A stretch of 64,000 nt of DNA, taken from assembly GCA_030715135.1 (NCBI GenBank), contig JAUYVH010000011.1, positions 49,201 through 113,200 of the forward strand, read 5' to 3'. The position numbers were made by a program, and so were the translations under genes. Numbering within the stretch: the first letter of the stretch is position 1; the number at the start of each line of letters is the position of its first letter. Source of the stretch: Keguizhuia sedimenti (GTDB lineage Bacteria > Pseudomonadota > Gammaproteobacteria > Burkholderiales > Burkholderiaceae_D). The notes beneath the pieces were generated by a model that was not told the origin of the DNA, made no database searches, and was given only the letters and a program-made list of their open reading frames with translations. Of the stretch, positions 45,676 to 53,480 are shown piece after piece.

Positions 45676-47175
45676 ATGGCGATCGAATGCGTTGAAACAC
45701 AGGAGTGGATCGAAGAAGAAGTCTCCAAGCCGGTCGAGCAGTGGGTGGAAAAGACCGAACAGAAGTGCAAGAAGCGTCCGTGGTGGCATCCGCTGAAGTG
45801 GCTGTGCTGGCTTGTGACCAGCATCGTGAAAGTGGTGGTCTGGGTCGTCGTCAAGGTCGGCAAGTGGGTGGTGCGGACCGTGTGCAAGGTCGTCGGGACT
45901 ATCGTCGACTTCATCGTCAACGCGGCGCAGGGCCTGTGGAATATGGTGGCCGGCATCTTCACCTGGGACTGGAGCCGTTTTTTTGACGGACTGTTCCAGC
46001 TACTGGGATCAGCCCTCGACACCTTCCTTACCCTCCTCCGGGTTATCTTTTTACTGGATACCCTGGATTACATCATCACGGAATACCAGCGCGGACAGCT
46101 CCGCACCTATGTGCGCACCAAGCTGGGATTCAAATACTCGGGCCAGGAATTCCAGGACATCATCGATAACCTGCGCATCGACCATGGCGCCTTCGGTTAT
46201 CGCATTCCGATGCGCGCGATACGCACCTATATCGATTCCGAAACACCCTCGCCCCGCGATCCAAACGTGCCGAACCTGGTAGTGCTGCATAGCGACGACA
46301 AGACCATCAACCTGAAGGAATTGTGCGGCTTCGAGTCGCCTGACTACTTTAATGAAAAACGCTACAAGACTCTGAAAAAGGGTTTGCATGCCAGTGGCGG
46401 CGGCGGCGGAGAAATCGACAACCCGATTTCGGAAGACGAGCTGGACACCTATATTTCTTCACGCGGCGCTGAAGGACCGAAGTTCATCGTGCTGAGCATG
46501 CGCGACGGCGTGCACAAAACCAAGTTGCGGGCGGCGGAGTTGAAAGCCAGGGAATTGGGTTTGATGCCGCAGTGGAAAGAGGAAGACCAGGAAGTAACAC
46601 TGGCCCGGCATATTGATCATCAAGGTAGTACCGTGTCCGCTGCAGCCGCTGCGTTGGTGAATTTTCTGGCAGATATCATCGGGCGGAAGAAAAAAGTGCG
46701 CGATCCGATGACCAATGCCATTATTGATGAAACCGAGGCATTGAACGAACTGTGCACGCCTGTCGCAGTCGGTGTATTCCGGTATTCGGGAACCTTGCGC
46801 GGCATCAGCGCATGCCTTCAAGGCAGCCCGTGTGGTCAGTTTGCGCACGATGCATCGGGCGTATCGTACATCGACAACAAGCCCGATATCGTATGGAAGT
46901 ATGTGCCGATCCATGAGCTGGGCCATTACTTCGGCCTGTGCCATGTGGAGGGCGTGGAGCGCATCATGTACACGCCGAAACCGGGCGGAAAGAAGTTAGG
47001 CGTCTGGGATCAGATAAAGAACAGCACCACGTGGTGGACCGTGCCCAAGCTCCTGCTGCTCAAGGGAGAGCCGACCTTTACGCTGGAGGAAGCGATGCAA
47101 GCCTGGGATTACATCATTGAACATTTTCCTGCACGCTGCCTGGGCAGCAAGGTGGTGACGCCGTTCGTTCCGTAA
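45676..47175 (+). CDS. Metzincin-type metalloprotease with membrane-active N-terminal region
   Basis: The protein has 499 residues; GGGGTG precedes the ATG. Residues 1-31 are acidic with Cys and Trp (ECVETQEWIEEEVSKPVEQW), then from about 36 to 110 comes a Trp/Lys-rich series of hydrophobic and amphipathic helices (WWHPLKWLCWLVTSIVKVVV, then VGKWVVRTVCKVVGTIVD), and another at about 112-135. There is no typical signal peptide. The middle, about 140-400, is unrecognised. Zinc-binding HELGHYFGLCH starts at His413, with ligands His413, His417 and His423 and catalytic Glu414, and the Met-turn Met431 follows in RIMYTP. This is the HExxHxxGxxH plus Met-turn of metzincins, nearest to matrixins. The closest family is unclear. 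It is monocistronic and envelope genes follow. Confidence 0.72.
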   Translation: MAIECVETQEWIEEEVSKPVEQWVEKTEQKCKKRPWWHPLKWLCWLVTSIVKVVVWVVVKVGKWVVRTVCKVVGTIVDFIVNAAQGLWNMVAGIFTWDWSRFFDGLFQLLGSALDTFLTLLRVIFLLDTLDYIITEYQRGQLRTYVRTKLGFKYSGQEFQDIIDNLRIDHGAFGYRIPMRAIRTYIDSETPSPRDPNVPNLVVLHSDDKTINLKELCGFESPDYFNEKRYKTLKKGLHASGGGGGEIDNPISEDELDTYISSRGAEGPKFIVLSMRDGVHKTKLRAAELKARELGLMPQWKEEDQEVTLARHIDHQGSTVSAAAAALVNFLADIIGRKKKVRDPMTNAIIDETEALNELCTPVAVGVFRYSGTLRGISACLQGSPCGQFAHDASGVSYIDNKPDIVWKYVPIHELGHYFGLCHVEGVERIMYTPKPGGKKLGVWDQIKNSTTWWTVPKLLLLKGEPTFTLEEAMQAWDYIIEHFPARCLGSKVVTPFVP

Positions 47176-47653
47176 GCAGCTTCGGGAATGGCTTCTTGGG
47201 ACTCTTGATTCCTGCCTTGATGCTCCCCTGGTTGGTCAGGCGTTAGTGCTTCTGCCTACTTGTTTTCGTCCTGGCGTTTCTGGCTCGGGCGTATATTCGA
47301 TGTATGACTTCTGACTGTGCCTTCTTTTCGAGCGGTGCAGCTGCGCCGCTCTTGATTTCCATTTGCACCGTCAAGCGAATGAAATTGTCGATAGGAGCCT
47401 GCGCCTGTACCTGCGGACGGGATGCGAGATAGTGCGAAAAGCTTTCTCATCTGCAGGCTCATCGTCCATCATCGCCCTGCAGAATTCCGTCTCCACACCG
47501 GCACGCCCGTAATGCCATTACGAAAAACTCATGCCAAAAACCATTTTTTCGAAGCAACTATGGGATCAAAGGAAATGAAAATGACTTTTTGAGTAATTGA
47601 ACTAATACGAATGATGTCCATCGAACACGGTTTTTTGAATTGGAAAACCAAGA
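47176..47653. other. Gap with dead M48 fragment and A+T-rich stretch
   Basis: Most of this gap is a decayed minus-strand fragment of an M48 peptidase gene (47322-47516, separate entry). From 47520 onward the sequence becomes A+T-rich, without a supported gene, and leads into the GH16 gene whose promoter it should contain. Confidence 0.6.
47322..47516 (-). pseudogene. Decayed 3' fragment of an M48 metallopeptidase gene
   Basis: Read on the minus strand, this segment aligns with the 3' end of the intact M48 gene (49502-50323). In one frame it gives EFCRAMMDDEPADEKAF against EFFEAMKNDERADDKGF, then after a frame change PQVQAQAPIDNFIRL against PQVQARIDNINRL. The DNA match continues from the CTTCTTTTC near 47321 to CCCGTAATGCC at 47516. 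The zinc site is not present. The fragment shows that a second copy once existed and has since decayed. Confidence 0.85.
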
Positions 47654-48637
47654 GTGGCTTATTGGACATTACGAAAACTAACATCTTTACCAACTTTATT
47701 AACAGCAACTTTGTTTCTTTCCGCATGCGGAGGCGGATCAGGGGAAAACAGCAATCAAACTACTGAGTCAGTTCCCTCATCAAGCCTCTATTCGCAAGCA
47801 ACTTCGCAGACAAACACACCATCAAATTCAGCAGACGCAAGTTCACAGACGGCATCATCCACCGAAAGCCGCTTCCTCGCTCCAGGAGTTGAATCCTCTA
47901 CTTCCTCGGCATCCCAACCTTCTTCCGCGTCAGACGGCCCAACGGGTCAGGATGCCAACGCATTCACGCTCACTTTCCATGAAAGTTTTGACGGCGGCCT
48001 CGACGGCGCATGGAACATCGACGGCGCAGTCAGCAGCGTCGACACATCCAATTCGACACCGAACTATGCGGTCTCCAATGGTTCACTGAAGGTTTGGCCT
48101 GCCCGTGGCAAAAACGGCGATTTCTTCAAGCGTACGCTGGACACGAACGGTCAGTTTTCACAGCGGTACGGCTATTTCGAAATGGAAGCTAAGCTCCCCA
48201 AGGGAAAAGGGGTATGGCCAGGATTCTGGATGGTCGGCATGAACGGAGAACGCCGTCCTGAACTGGATATCATGGAGGCATATCCCGGAGGGATTGAACC
48301 ATGGGGCGCCCCAGATGCCAATGGCGTACCGACATCCATGATGTACGGCGTGACTCTCTGGCGGGACGTTGAGGACCATGCCGGCTTTAAAATGGTTGCC
48401 ACGCCTGACCTGTCTGCAGAGTTCCATCGCTATGGCGCAAAATGGGAACCCAACAAGGTTACGTATTATTTCGATGGACGCGAAGTATATTCGGCCGATG
48501 CAAGCTTGTCTGAACCGATGTTCATGATTCTCAGCCTTTGGTTCGGAAGCGCGAGCGGAAAACCGAACGACTCAACACCCACAGGCGAATCAAATGCGTA
48601 TGAAGTCAATTATGTCAAAGCCTGGCAGTTCAAATAG
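47654..48637 (+). CDS. GH16-family beta-glucanase lipoprotein
   Basis: The protein has 327 residues starting at GTG 47654. A lipoprotein signal ends with the lipobox LSAC (Cys25), and a Ser/Thr-rich linker follows to about residue 100. The GH16 domain covers about 105-327. The catalytic motif ELDIME is present (PELDIMEAYPGG), with QRYGYFEMEAKLPKGKGVWP, WPGFWMVG, and the closing NEVNYVKAWQ-type segment (YEVNYVKAWQFK). Family members hydrolyse beta-1,3- or beta-1,3-1,4-glucans, or related galactans; the exact substrate is not clear. Sitting in an envelope, it may act on polysaccharide outside the cell. A weak ribosome site precedes the start. Confidence 0.87.
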   Translation: MAYWTLRKLTSLPTLLTATLFLSACGGGSGENSNQTTESVPSSSLYSQATSQTNTPSNSADASSQTASSTESRFLAPGVESSTSSASQPSSASDGPTGQDANAFTLTFHESFDGGLDGAWNIDGAVSSVDTSNSTPNYAVSNGSLKVWPARGKNGDFFKRTLDTNGQFSQRYGYFEMEAKLPKGKGVWPGFWMVGMNGERRPELDIMEAYPGGIEPWGAPDANGVPTSMMYGVTLWRDVEDHAGFKMVATPDLSAEFHRYGAKWEPNKVTYYFDGREVYSADASLSEPMFMILSLWFGSASGKPNDSTPTGESNAYEVNYVKAWQFK

Positions 48638-48673
48638 CCTGTAATGAAAGTGGTCAGCACCGGACTGTCTTAA

Positions 48674-48703
48674 GGAATTAAAGGGAATTAAAGTAAATTA
48701 AAG
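48674..48703. repeat. Triple 10-base tandem repeat
   Basis: Three near-identical units at 48674, 48684 and 48694 (GGAATTAAAG, GGAATTAAAG, TAAATTAAAG) are followed by GGGGCCAGGCTCGG. The tail resembles another variant of the REP-like elements seen at 40049 and 53410. Confidence 0.6.
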
Positions 48704-48804
48704 GGGCCAGGCTCGGTTTATATCCCGATTTATATCCTTTGAAGCCGTCTTTGCCTTGCGTTGTTTTCCTGCTTCGTCGACGAAAGGTTAACGCGCCTTC
48801 CTCT

Positions 48805-48835
48805 CAGGAGCCGAGCTGAAATACGCTCGGTCCTG
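48805..48835. terminator. Hairpin after the LysM lipoprotein gene
   Basis: CCGAGC (48811-48816) pairs with GCTCGG (48825-48830) and the outer CAGGA with TCCTG, with a one-base bulge. It lies just past the minus-strand stop at 48846. There is no clear T-run on that strand, so terminator function is tentative. Confidence 0.4.
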
Positions 48836-48845
48836 CTCTTTCCAT

Positions 48846-49235
48846 TCATGGTTTGCTCAAACGCAGCTGCTGCGAAGGATAGATAAAGTCGGGGTTCTTA
48901 ATATTGTTCCAGCGTGCGAGATCCTGATAAGCAACATTGTGCCTGTTCGCAATGCCGGCCAGGGTATCGCCTTCTTTCACGGTGTACATGGCGCCGCTGC
49001 CTGCGGCGTCTGAAGCGCCAGAGGTTCCGGATGAGCCTGATGAGCCGGACGACCCGGATGATCCGGAAGTCGGAGCGGAGTCTGACGAGGACGAATTCTT
49101 GGCAGTCGCTGAGGTGCTTTGTGCAGAGGTGCCTTGTTGTGCGCTACCCGCCTGTTCCGGGAACACGACCGTTGGCTCCTTTTTTCCGCATGCGGTCAAG
49201 GCAAGCAGAATTGCGACAGGAATCAAATGCTTCAT
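48846..49235 (-). CDS. LysM lipoprotein, short Gly/Ser-repeat version
   Basis: The protein has 129 residues from the ATG at 49235 (MKHLIPVAILLALTACGKKE), preceded by AAGGGGAAA; a longer frame adds a run of basic residues that I reject. The lipobox is LTAC (Cys17). A Ser/Ala-rich linker carries about ten Ser-Gly-x triplets (SGSSGSSGSSGSSGTSG). The last 48 residues are a LysM domain, YTVKEGDTLAGIANRHNV through LARWNNIKNPDFIYPSQQLR, which binds peptidoglycan glycans. It is a close paralogue of the gene at 53481-54728, sharing the leader, linker type and LysM end. Confidence 0.9.
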   Translation of the reverse strand: MKHLIPVAILLALTACGKKEPTVVFPEQAGSAQQGTSAQSTSATAKNSSSSDSAPTSGSSGSSGSSGSSGTSGASDAAGSGAMYTVKEGDTLAGIANRHNVAYQDLARWNNIKNPDFIYPSQQLRLSKP

Positions 49236-49380
49236 GATTTCCCCTTTCAGCATTGAAGGAGTTGATCGGGCCCGATGTCTATGAGTATGCAAGATGCCCC
49301 ATGAAAAGTTGATTGATTTCCGATGTTGCCTTGATGCGCGACAAACCGCCAGAGCCCTCTTCGCTCTTTCGTTTGAAACA

Positions 49381-49426
49381 ATAGGGACAGACCAGGTTTA
49401 AAAACGTAATTGTGGCCTGTCCCCTA
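49381..49426. repeat. REP-like inverted repeat
   Basis: ATAGGGACAGACCA (49381-49394) and TGGCCTGTCCCCTA (49413-49426) are complementary with a few mismatches around an A+T-rich loop. Same family as the element at 40049. Confidence 0.7.
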
Positions 49427-49501
49427 ATTTGCTCTTATTTGACCTGAATGTACTCAATATCTCGCAGGCTGCTTATTGACGATAAACACGGCAGGGCGAC
49501 A

Positions 49502-50323
49502 CTAGTTCGAGTTCTTTTCAAGGAGTGCCACTGCGTCCCGCTTCATCCCTGCCTGTTCAATCAGGCGATTGATATTATCGATCCGCGCCTGTACCTGGGG
49601 GTGGGAACCGAAGTAGTGTGAAAAGCCTTTGTCATCTGCGCGCTCGTCATTCTTCATCGCCTCGAAGAATTCCGTCGCGCCTCCGACATGCCCGTAACGG
49701 CAGTTCAGCACCTGCAAGGCGGTCGTGTCGGCTTCCATCTCGCGCTTTTGCGAGTGCCTGGCGTTGCCCAGGCGATCCACGGGCATGAGGATTTGCGTGA
49801 TGTCGGAGTCCGCCCCTGTGAGCAGTGCCATCACGCCTGCAATCAGCAGGCCGCGGCCCATTGCGCGCAGATGGTCACGGTTTTTCAGGTGGCTGAATTC
49901 ATGGGCCATCACGAAGGCAAGGCCGTTCTCCGAGCCGACCTTGTCGAGCAGGCCGGAGAAGACCACGATATGGCCGCCCGGGAAGACGGCGGCATTCGGC
50001 TGCTCTGACTTGGCGAGGTGAACGGTGACCTTGAATGGCACGCCGGCGCATTGGCGCAGCTCTTCCACCATTTTCTGCAGCATCGCCTGCTTCTCGGGCG
50101 CGTAGGGTTTTTCCTGTTCCCATTTGAAGGCCACGGCCTCGTTGATCCGCGCCTCGGTGCTTGGGCTCATGTGATCGACCGCCACGTCCACCAGCAGCCC
50201 CAGCACCCAGAACAGTATGGCGGCGACTACGAGGAAGCCGACGAGGATCGTCAGGAATTCGCGTGCCGGTTTCTCATGCGAGACATTGTCGTTATGCTCC
50301 GGCAGCTTCGGTTCATACCTCAT
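49502..50323 (-). CDS. M48-family membrane metallopeptidase
   Basis: This zinc protease has 273 residues. Residues 25-48 form one membrane helix (FLTILVGFLVVAAILFWVLG), leaving the protease part probably in the periplasm. The zinc site is HEFSH in FVMAHEFSHLKNRDHLRAMG, with the third ligand in EMEADTTALQVL. It is the type of small M48 protease (HtpX/Oma1-like outer domain) linked to membrane protein quality control. It is the third gene of an apparent operon: YbjQ-like, YbjQ-like, then this gene 49 bases later. A decayed second copy of its 3' end lies at 47322-47516. Confidence 0.9.
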   Translation of the reverse strand: MRYEPKLPEHNDNVSHEKPAREFLTILVGFLVVAAILFWVLGLLVDVAVDHMSPSTEARINEAVAFKWEQEKPYAPEKQAMLQKMVEELRQCAGVPFKVTVHLAKSEQPNAAVFPGGHIVVFSGLLDKVGSENGLAFVMAHEFSHLKNRDHLRAMGRGLLIAGVMALLTGADSDITQILMPVDRLGNARHSQKREMEADTTALQVLNCRYGHVGGATEFFEAMKNDERADDKGFSHYFGSHPQVQARIDNINRLIEQAGMKRDAVALLEKNSN

Positions 50324-50372
50324 TGCGGCGGCTTCCTTTCACGGGCAATCGGTCCACCCTGTTTGCGCAGCC

Positions 50373-50828
50373 TTATTGCTTCGCGACGCAATAAATGGCG
50401 GTGCCGTAGGCAAGCACTTCGATCGACGTAACGGTATCCTTTGCGCCATCGAAAATCGGCGAGGTCTCGTAGCGCAGATTGATGATCTGTGCAGCGCCGG
50501 GGCAGCTTTCCTTCAGCCGCAGGGTTGCCTCGCGCCTTGCCCGGTCCACCAGGGTTTCATAGGACTGGATCGGGCCGCCGACCAGCTTGCGCAACCCGGC
50601 CACGGTGCGTTTGAAGTAATCGGAGGAAACCACGACACTGCCGGTGACGAGACCGGTACGTTCGATCGACGATAGCGGTATGCCGATCGGGAACTTGCTG
50701 GTTGTGGCCGGAAGTTTCAGCAGCTTTTTTTCCCGTTCGTGGATGGACGCATAGTGCTTTTTCTCGGCACGCTTGCCGAAGATATAGCCGACCAGGATGA
50801 ACAAGGCCCATATGACCAGAATTTCCAT
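50373..50828 (-). CDS. YbjQ-like (UPF0145) protein with N-terminal membrane helix
   Basis: From the ATG at 50828, eight bases after GGAG, it has 151 residues. Residues 2-18 form a membrane anchor (EILVIWALFILVGYIFG), then a charged linker. The C-terminal 100 residues follow the YbjQ (heavy-metal-binding-domain) fold, with GLVTGSVVVSSDYFKRTVAG, SYETLVDRARREATLRLKES and TSIEVLAYGTAIYCV. The predicted role is oligomeric (pentameric in relatives) but the ligand is unknown. It lies five bases after the second YbjQ gene and 49 bases before the M48 gene, so the three form an operon. Confidence 0.85.
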   Translation of the reverse strand: MEILVIWALFILVGYIFGKRAEKKHYASIHEREKKLLKLPATTSKFPIGIPLSSIERTGLVTGSVVVSSDYFKRTVAGLRKLVGGPIQSYETLVDRARREATLRLKESCPGAAQIINLRYETSPIFDGAKDTVTSIEVLAYGTAIYCVAKQ

Positions 50829-50833
50829 CGTGT

Positions 50834-51148
50834 TTACTCCACCGTGACCGCAGTGCCGTACACATAGATCTCCGCTGCGCCCGCGGCAACCGACGAGGTC
50901 GAGAAACGCACATTGACAATCGCATTGGCACCCATCTGTTTGGCCTGCGCCTGCATGCGTTCGATGGCGGATGCGCGCGATTCTTCCAGCAGTTCGGTGT
51001 AACCCTTCAGTTCGCCACCGACGATGTTCTTGAAGCTGGCCATGATGTCGCGCCCCACATGCTTGGAACGCACGGTACTGCCGGATACGACGCCGTGGCA
51101 GACGGTGATTCGCTTGCCGGGAAAAATTTCGGTGTTGGTCATGAACAT
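50834..51148 (-). CDS. YbjQ-family (UPF0145) protein
   Basis: The protein has 104 residues from the ATG at 51148, about ten bases after AGGGG; an ATG two codons later is possible and a 30-codon upstream extension is unlikely. Key marks are GVVSGSTVRSKHVGRDIMAS, the helix ELLEESRASAIERMQAQAKQ and MGANAIVNVRFSTSSVAAGA, the typical YbjQ fold. It has no signal peptide. It is the first gene of the three-gene set with the anchored YbjQ and the M48 protease. The pairing with a membrane protease hints at a membrane-linked role, but this is inference. Confidence 0.9.
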   Translation of the reverse strand: MFMTNTEIFPGKRITVCHGVVSGSTVRSKHVGRDIMASFKNIVGGELKGYTELLEESRASAIERMQAQAKQMGANAIVNVRFSTSSVAAGAAEIYVYGTAVTVE

Positions 51149-51541
51149 GCTTGCTATCCCCTGGAAGTAAATGTGTATTTTTGTTAGCGGCCAACAAGCT
51201 TGCTGGCTGAGAGGGATTGTAACGGCAGCGCGGATCAAATCGCTAATTTGGCCCCCTCACAGAGGTAATCACCACGATATAAAGCCGGTTCATACAACAC
51301 ATTGTTTCGTGAAGAAATGCGGACTGGATCTACTAAGGATGAGATGTACAGAGGATGCGCCGGCGTTTGCTGCCAAAGTCCGGCACGATGGCGTCGATGA
51401 AACAAAGCCTCCGGAACTGCATCCAGTGCGGCTCTGCCGTCCAATGCAAAATGAAAGTGATGGCGCGAGCTAAAAAGAGCAGCCAGGACGCCCGCTGCAA
51501 GAGCATCCTGGCCGAATGAAGCGCGCTTAGGCCCTAGGGTT
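51149..51541. other. Gap containing a terminator
   Basis: No gene is supported. The gap holds the promoter of the YbjQ-YbjQ-M48 set and, at 51471-51512, the terminator for the HAF-repeat gene. A 100-codon plus-strand ORF lacks a ribosome site and family features. Confidence 0.5.
51471..51512 (-). terminator. Intrinsic terminator after the HAF-repeat lipoprotein gene
   Basis: On the minus strand GCCAGGATGC and GCGTCCTGGC form a ten-pair stem with one mismatch, followed by TGCTCTTTTTAG. It lies about 30 bases after the stop of the gene ending at 51542. Confidence 0.72.
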
Positions 51542-52810
51542 TTATTGCGCCGTTGCAGTGCTGGTCTTCACCGGCGTCAACAGGATATGTCCGCCCTCAT
51601 CATTCCGCAGTCCCAGCGCAAGGATCTGGCCGGATCGATTGATGCGCAGCGCCATGCCGATCAGCCATCCCGATTCGGCGATGCCCGGCAGCTCATTCAG
51701 ATCCAGGAGTGTTCCGCCGCTGTAGAGGAAGGGAATGAACCGGTCCGGCGTTTCATCGTTCGGATCGTTCCGGATGTACTTGTTGCCGATGATCTGCCCG
51801 GCGTTGTTGATCTCGAAGTCCTGCGGCCACACTTCGCCTATGCCCGGCAGAGGCGTCATGCTGCCGTTATGGTAAATGAAGGGCCGGTTGATGCCGCTGA
51901 GGCCGTCTTCCACCGGGCCGGAGCATGTGCCGATGATCACGCCGCGATTGTTGATGTCGTTCGCTGCGCACGACTCCGTGCCGGGCAGTTTACCCAGCTC
52001 GATGATCCTGCCGTTCCGGTAGACGAAGGCGCTGCTGTTCGCCTCGACGATGGGGTTTCTTTTGTTGCGCGTATAGCCGACCACATGGCCTTTGCTGTTC
52101 ATTGCCGTGGCAAAGTTATCGACCGCGCCGGGCACTAGCGGGATTTCCGTCCTGACTCCGTCGATGTATGTGAATGCCCGGTACTTGAAGATGCCCGGTC
52201 TGTTGGGAAGCGGCTCGCCCAGGGTTCCGGCGATGTGTTCCGCGTCGTTCAGCAAGGTCGAACCGACGGGAACGGGAATGTATTCACCGTACTTGTACAG
52301 GAAAAATTTCGGCTTGCTCGGCCCCGGCGATCCATTTTTCCTGAGCAGGTTCTGCCCCATGCCCAGTATCTGGCCGGACCTGTTCATCGCCAGCATGGTT
52401 TCCTGGTCAAACATGCCGGTCGTGCCGCGCAGGACTTCGCTCTGCCCGACGATGAAGTTCTGAATCAGGTTCCCGTCCTCCGTCTGCTCGGCGACGTGAT
52501 TGCCGAACACCATTCCCGAATTCATCAAGCCGAGCTGGTAATGCGTGAAAATGGGATTGAAGTCGGTGAAGACCTTCCGGACTTCCCAGCGTACGCTGTC
52601 CGGAGCCGGAGCGGGTTCGTTCGCCGTATCGCCCGAGCCGGACGACTTTTCGGGCAGATCCGATCCGCCTGTGACGGTCGCCAGGCTGTCTGCGCCGGCT
52701 TGCGTGTCATTGCCTGCGGTGCTGCCATCTCCACCTCCCCCTCCACCGCATGCCGCCAAAAAAACTGATACCAGTACTGCCGTTGTCACCCCTTGAAACG
52801 AACGCTGCAT
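51542..52810 (-). CDS. HAF-repeat lipoprotein
   Basis: The protein has about 422 residues from the ATG at 52810, preceded by GGTGG; an ATG four codons upstream is also possible. A lipoprotein signal ends with LAAC (Cys21) in MQRSFQGVTTAVLVSV followed by FLAACGGGG. A Gly/Ala/Asp-rich linker follows to about residue 70. The body has repeats of the HAF type: INNRGVIIGTCSGP, FVYRNGRIIELGKLPGTESC, FIYHNGSMTPLPGIGE and FLYSGGTLLDLNELPGIAES, which pair a short N-N/R-G-x-I/V-I/V-G motif with an F-x-Y-x-x-G motif. HAF-repeat proteins are probably beta-propeller-like surface proteins of unknown function. It has its own terminator. Confidence 0.8.
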   Translation of the reverse strand: MQRSFQGVTTAVLVSVFLAACGGGGGGDGSTAGNDTQAGADSLATVTGGSDLPEKSSGSGDTANEPAPAPDSVRWEVRKVFTDFNPIFTHYQLGLMNSGMVFGNHVAEQTEDGNLIQNFIVGQSEVLRGTTGMFDQETMLAMNRSGQILGMGQNLLRKNGSPGPSKPKFFLYKYGEYIPVPVGSTLLNDAEHIAGTLGEPLPNRPGIFKYRAFTYIDGVRTEIPLVPGAVDNFATAMNSKGHVVGYTRNKRNPIVEANSSAFVYRNGRIIELGKLPGTESCAANDINNRGVIIGTCSGPVEDGLSGINRPFIYHNGSMTPLPGIGEVWPQDFEINNAGQIIGNKYIRNDPNDETPDRFIPFLYSGGTLLDLNELPGIAESGWLIGMALRINRSGQILALGLRNDEGGHILLTPVKTSTATAQ

Positions 52811-53480
52811 ATGTCCACCCATATGTAAGTTGGTTAAAGTGGACTCCCTGTTTTTCTTTTTTTAAGCGCTTGGCAAAATGATTCTGTGGATGTGGCGCGT
52901 CCAGGCGGCGTACCGTCTGAATTCTCTGCCGCACCCTGTTCAGAAACCCTCCGCTTGGTTTGTCAGGCGCTCTTTGGTATGGCGCTTACCTTAGAGGCTC
53001 CGGTCAGTTGGCGGCTTGGCGCACATCAAAAGCTCTTGTGAGACGGAAGGCCAAGACGCATGCCGGTTGATTTTGACCAAGAGTTTTACAATTGACCCGG
53101 GCAGGCCTGGTGGATCGGCGCTTTATACGGCCGCGGCAAGCATGAAGTGATGAATCAAGTTGGAAGATCGATGCCTGCGCGGCATTGTGCGGCGGCGATC
53201 ACCTGGTGCGCTGGCGGGAAAAATTTGATGTGTACGATTAGCCGGTGCCTGCACTGTTCGTCCGTATCCGGCACTTCTCTTCCTGATACGCTGCGCTCCA
53301 TTTCCAGAGCGTCTGCGTGTCGCCGAAATGGCCTTACTCTAATGAACGCTGTAGCGCACAGAAGTTGCGGCCATGAATGGAAATTCAGCGGATATGCGAT
53401 TGGCACCGAGGGGACAGAGACGAATTTTTCGTGACCTTAGTCAGTGATGAAAAATTGTCGCTGCCCCCTGACGGATGCTG
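52811..53480. other. Long gap with REP-like element
   Basis: About 600 bases lie between the HAF-repeat gene and the next gene with no supported ORF. The stretch from 53147 to 53400 contains overlapping short ORFs on both strands with no ribosome sites. A REP-like inverted repeat closes it (53410-53468). Confidence 0.5.
53410..53468. repeat. REP-like inverted repeat
   Basis: GGGGACAGAGACGAATTTTTC (53410-53430, core GGGGACAGAGACG) faces GAAAAATTGTCGCTGCCCCC (53449-53468) with few mismatches and an 18-base loop. It lies 13 bases past the stop of the minus-strand LysM lipoprotein gene and could also act as its terminator. Confidence 0.75.

Noticed and set aside
50373..51197. A 274-codon frame that joins the region before the anchored YbjQ protein
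   Set aside because: The upstream part is an out-of-frame reading of the first YbjQ gene; GGAG and the membrane helix mark the true start at 50828.
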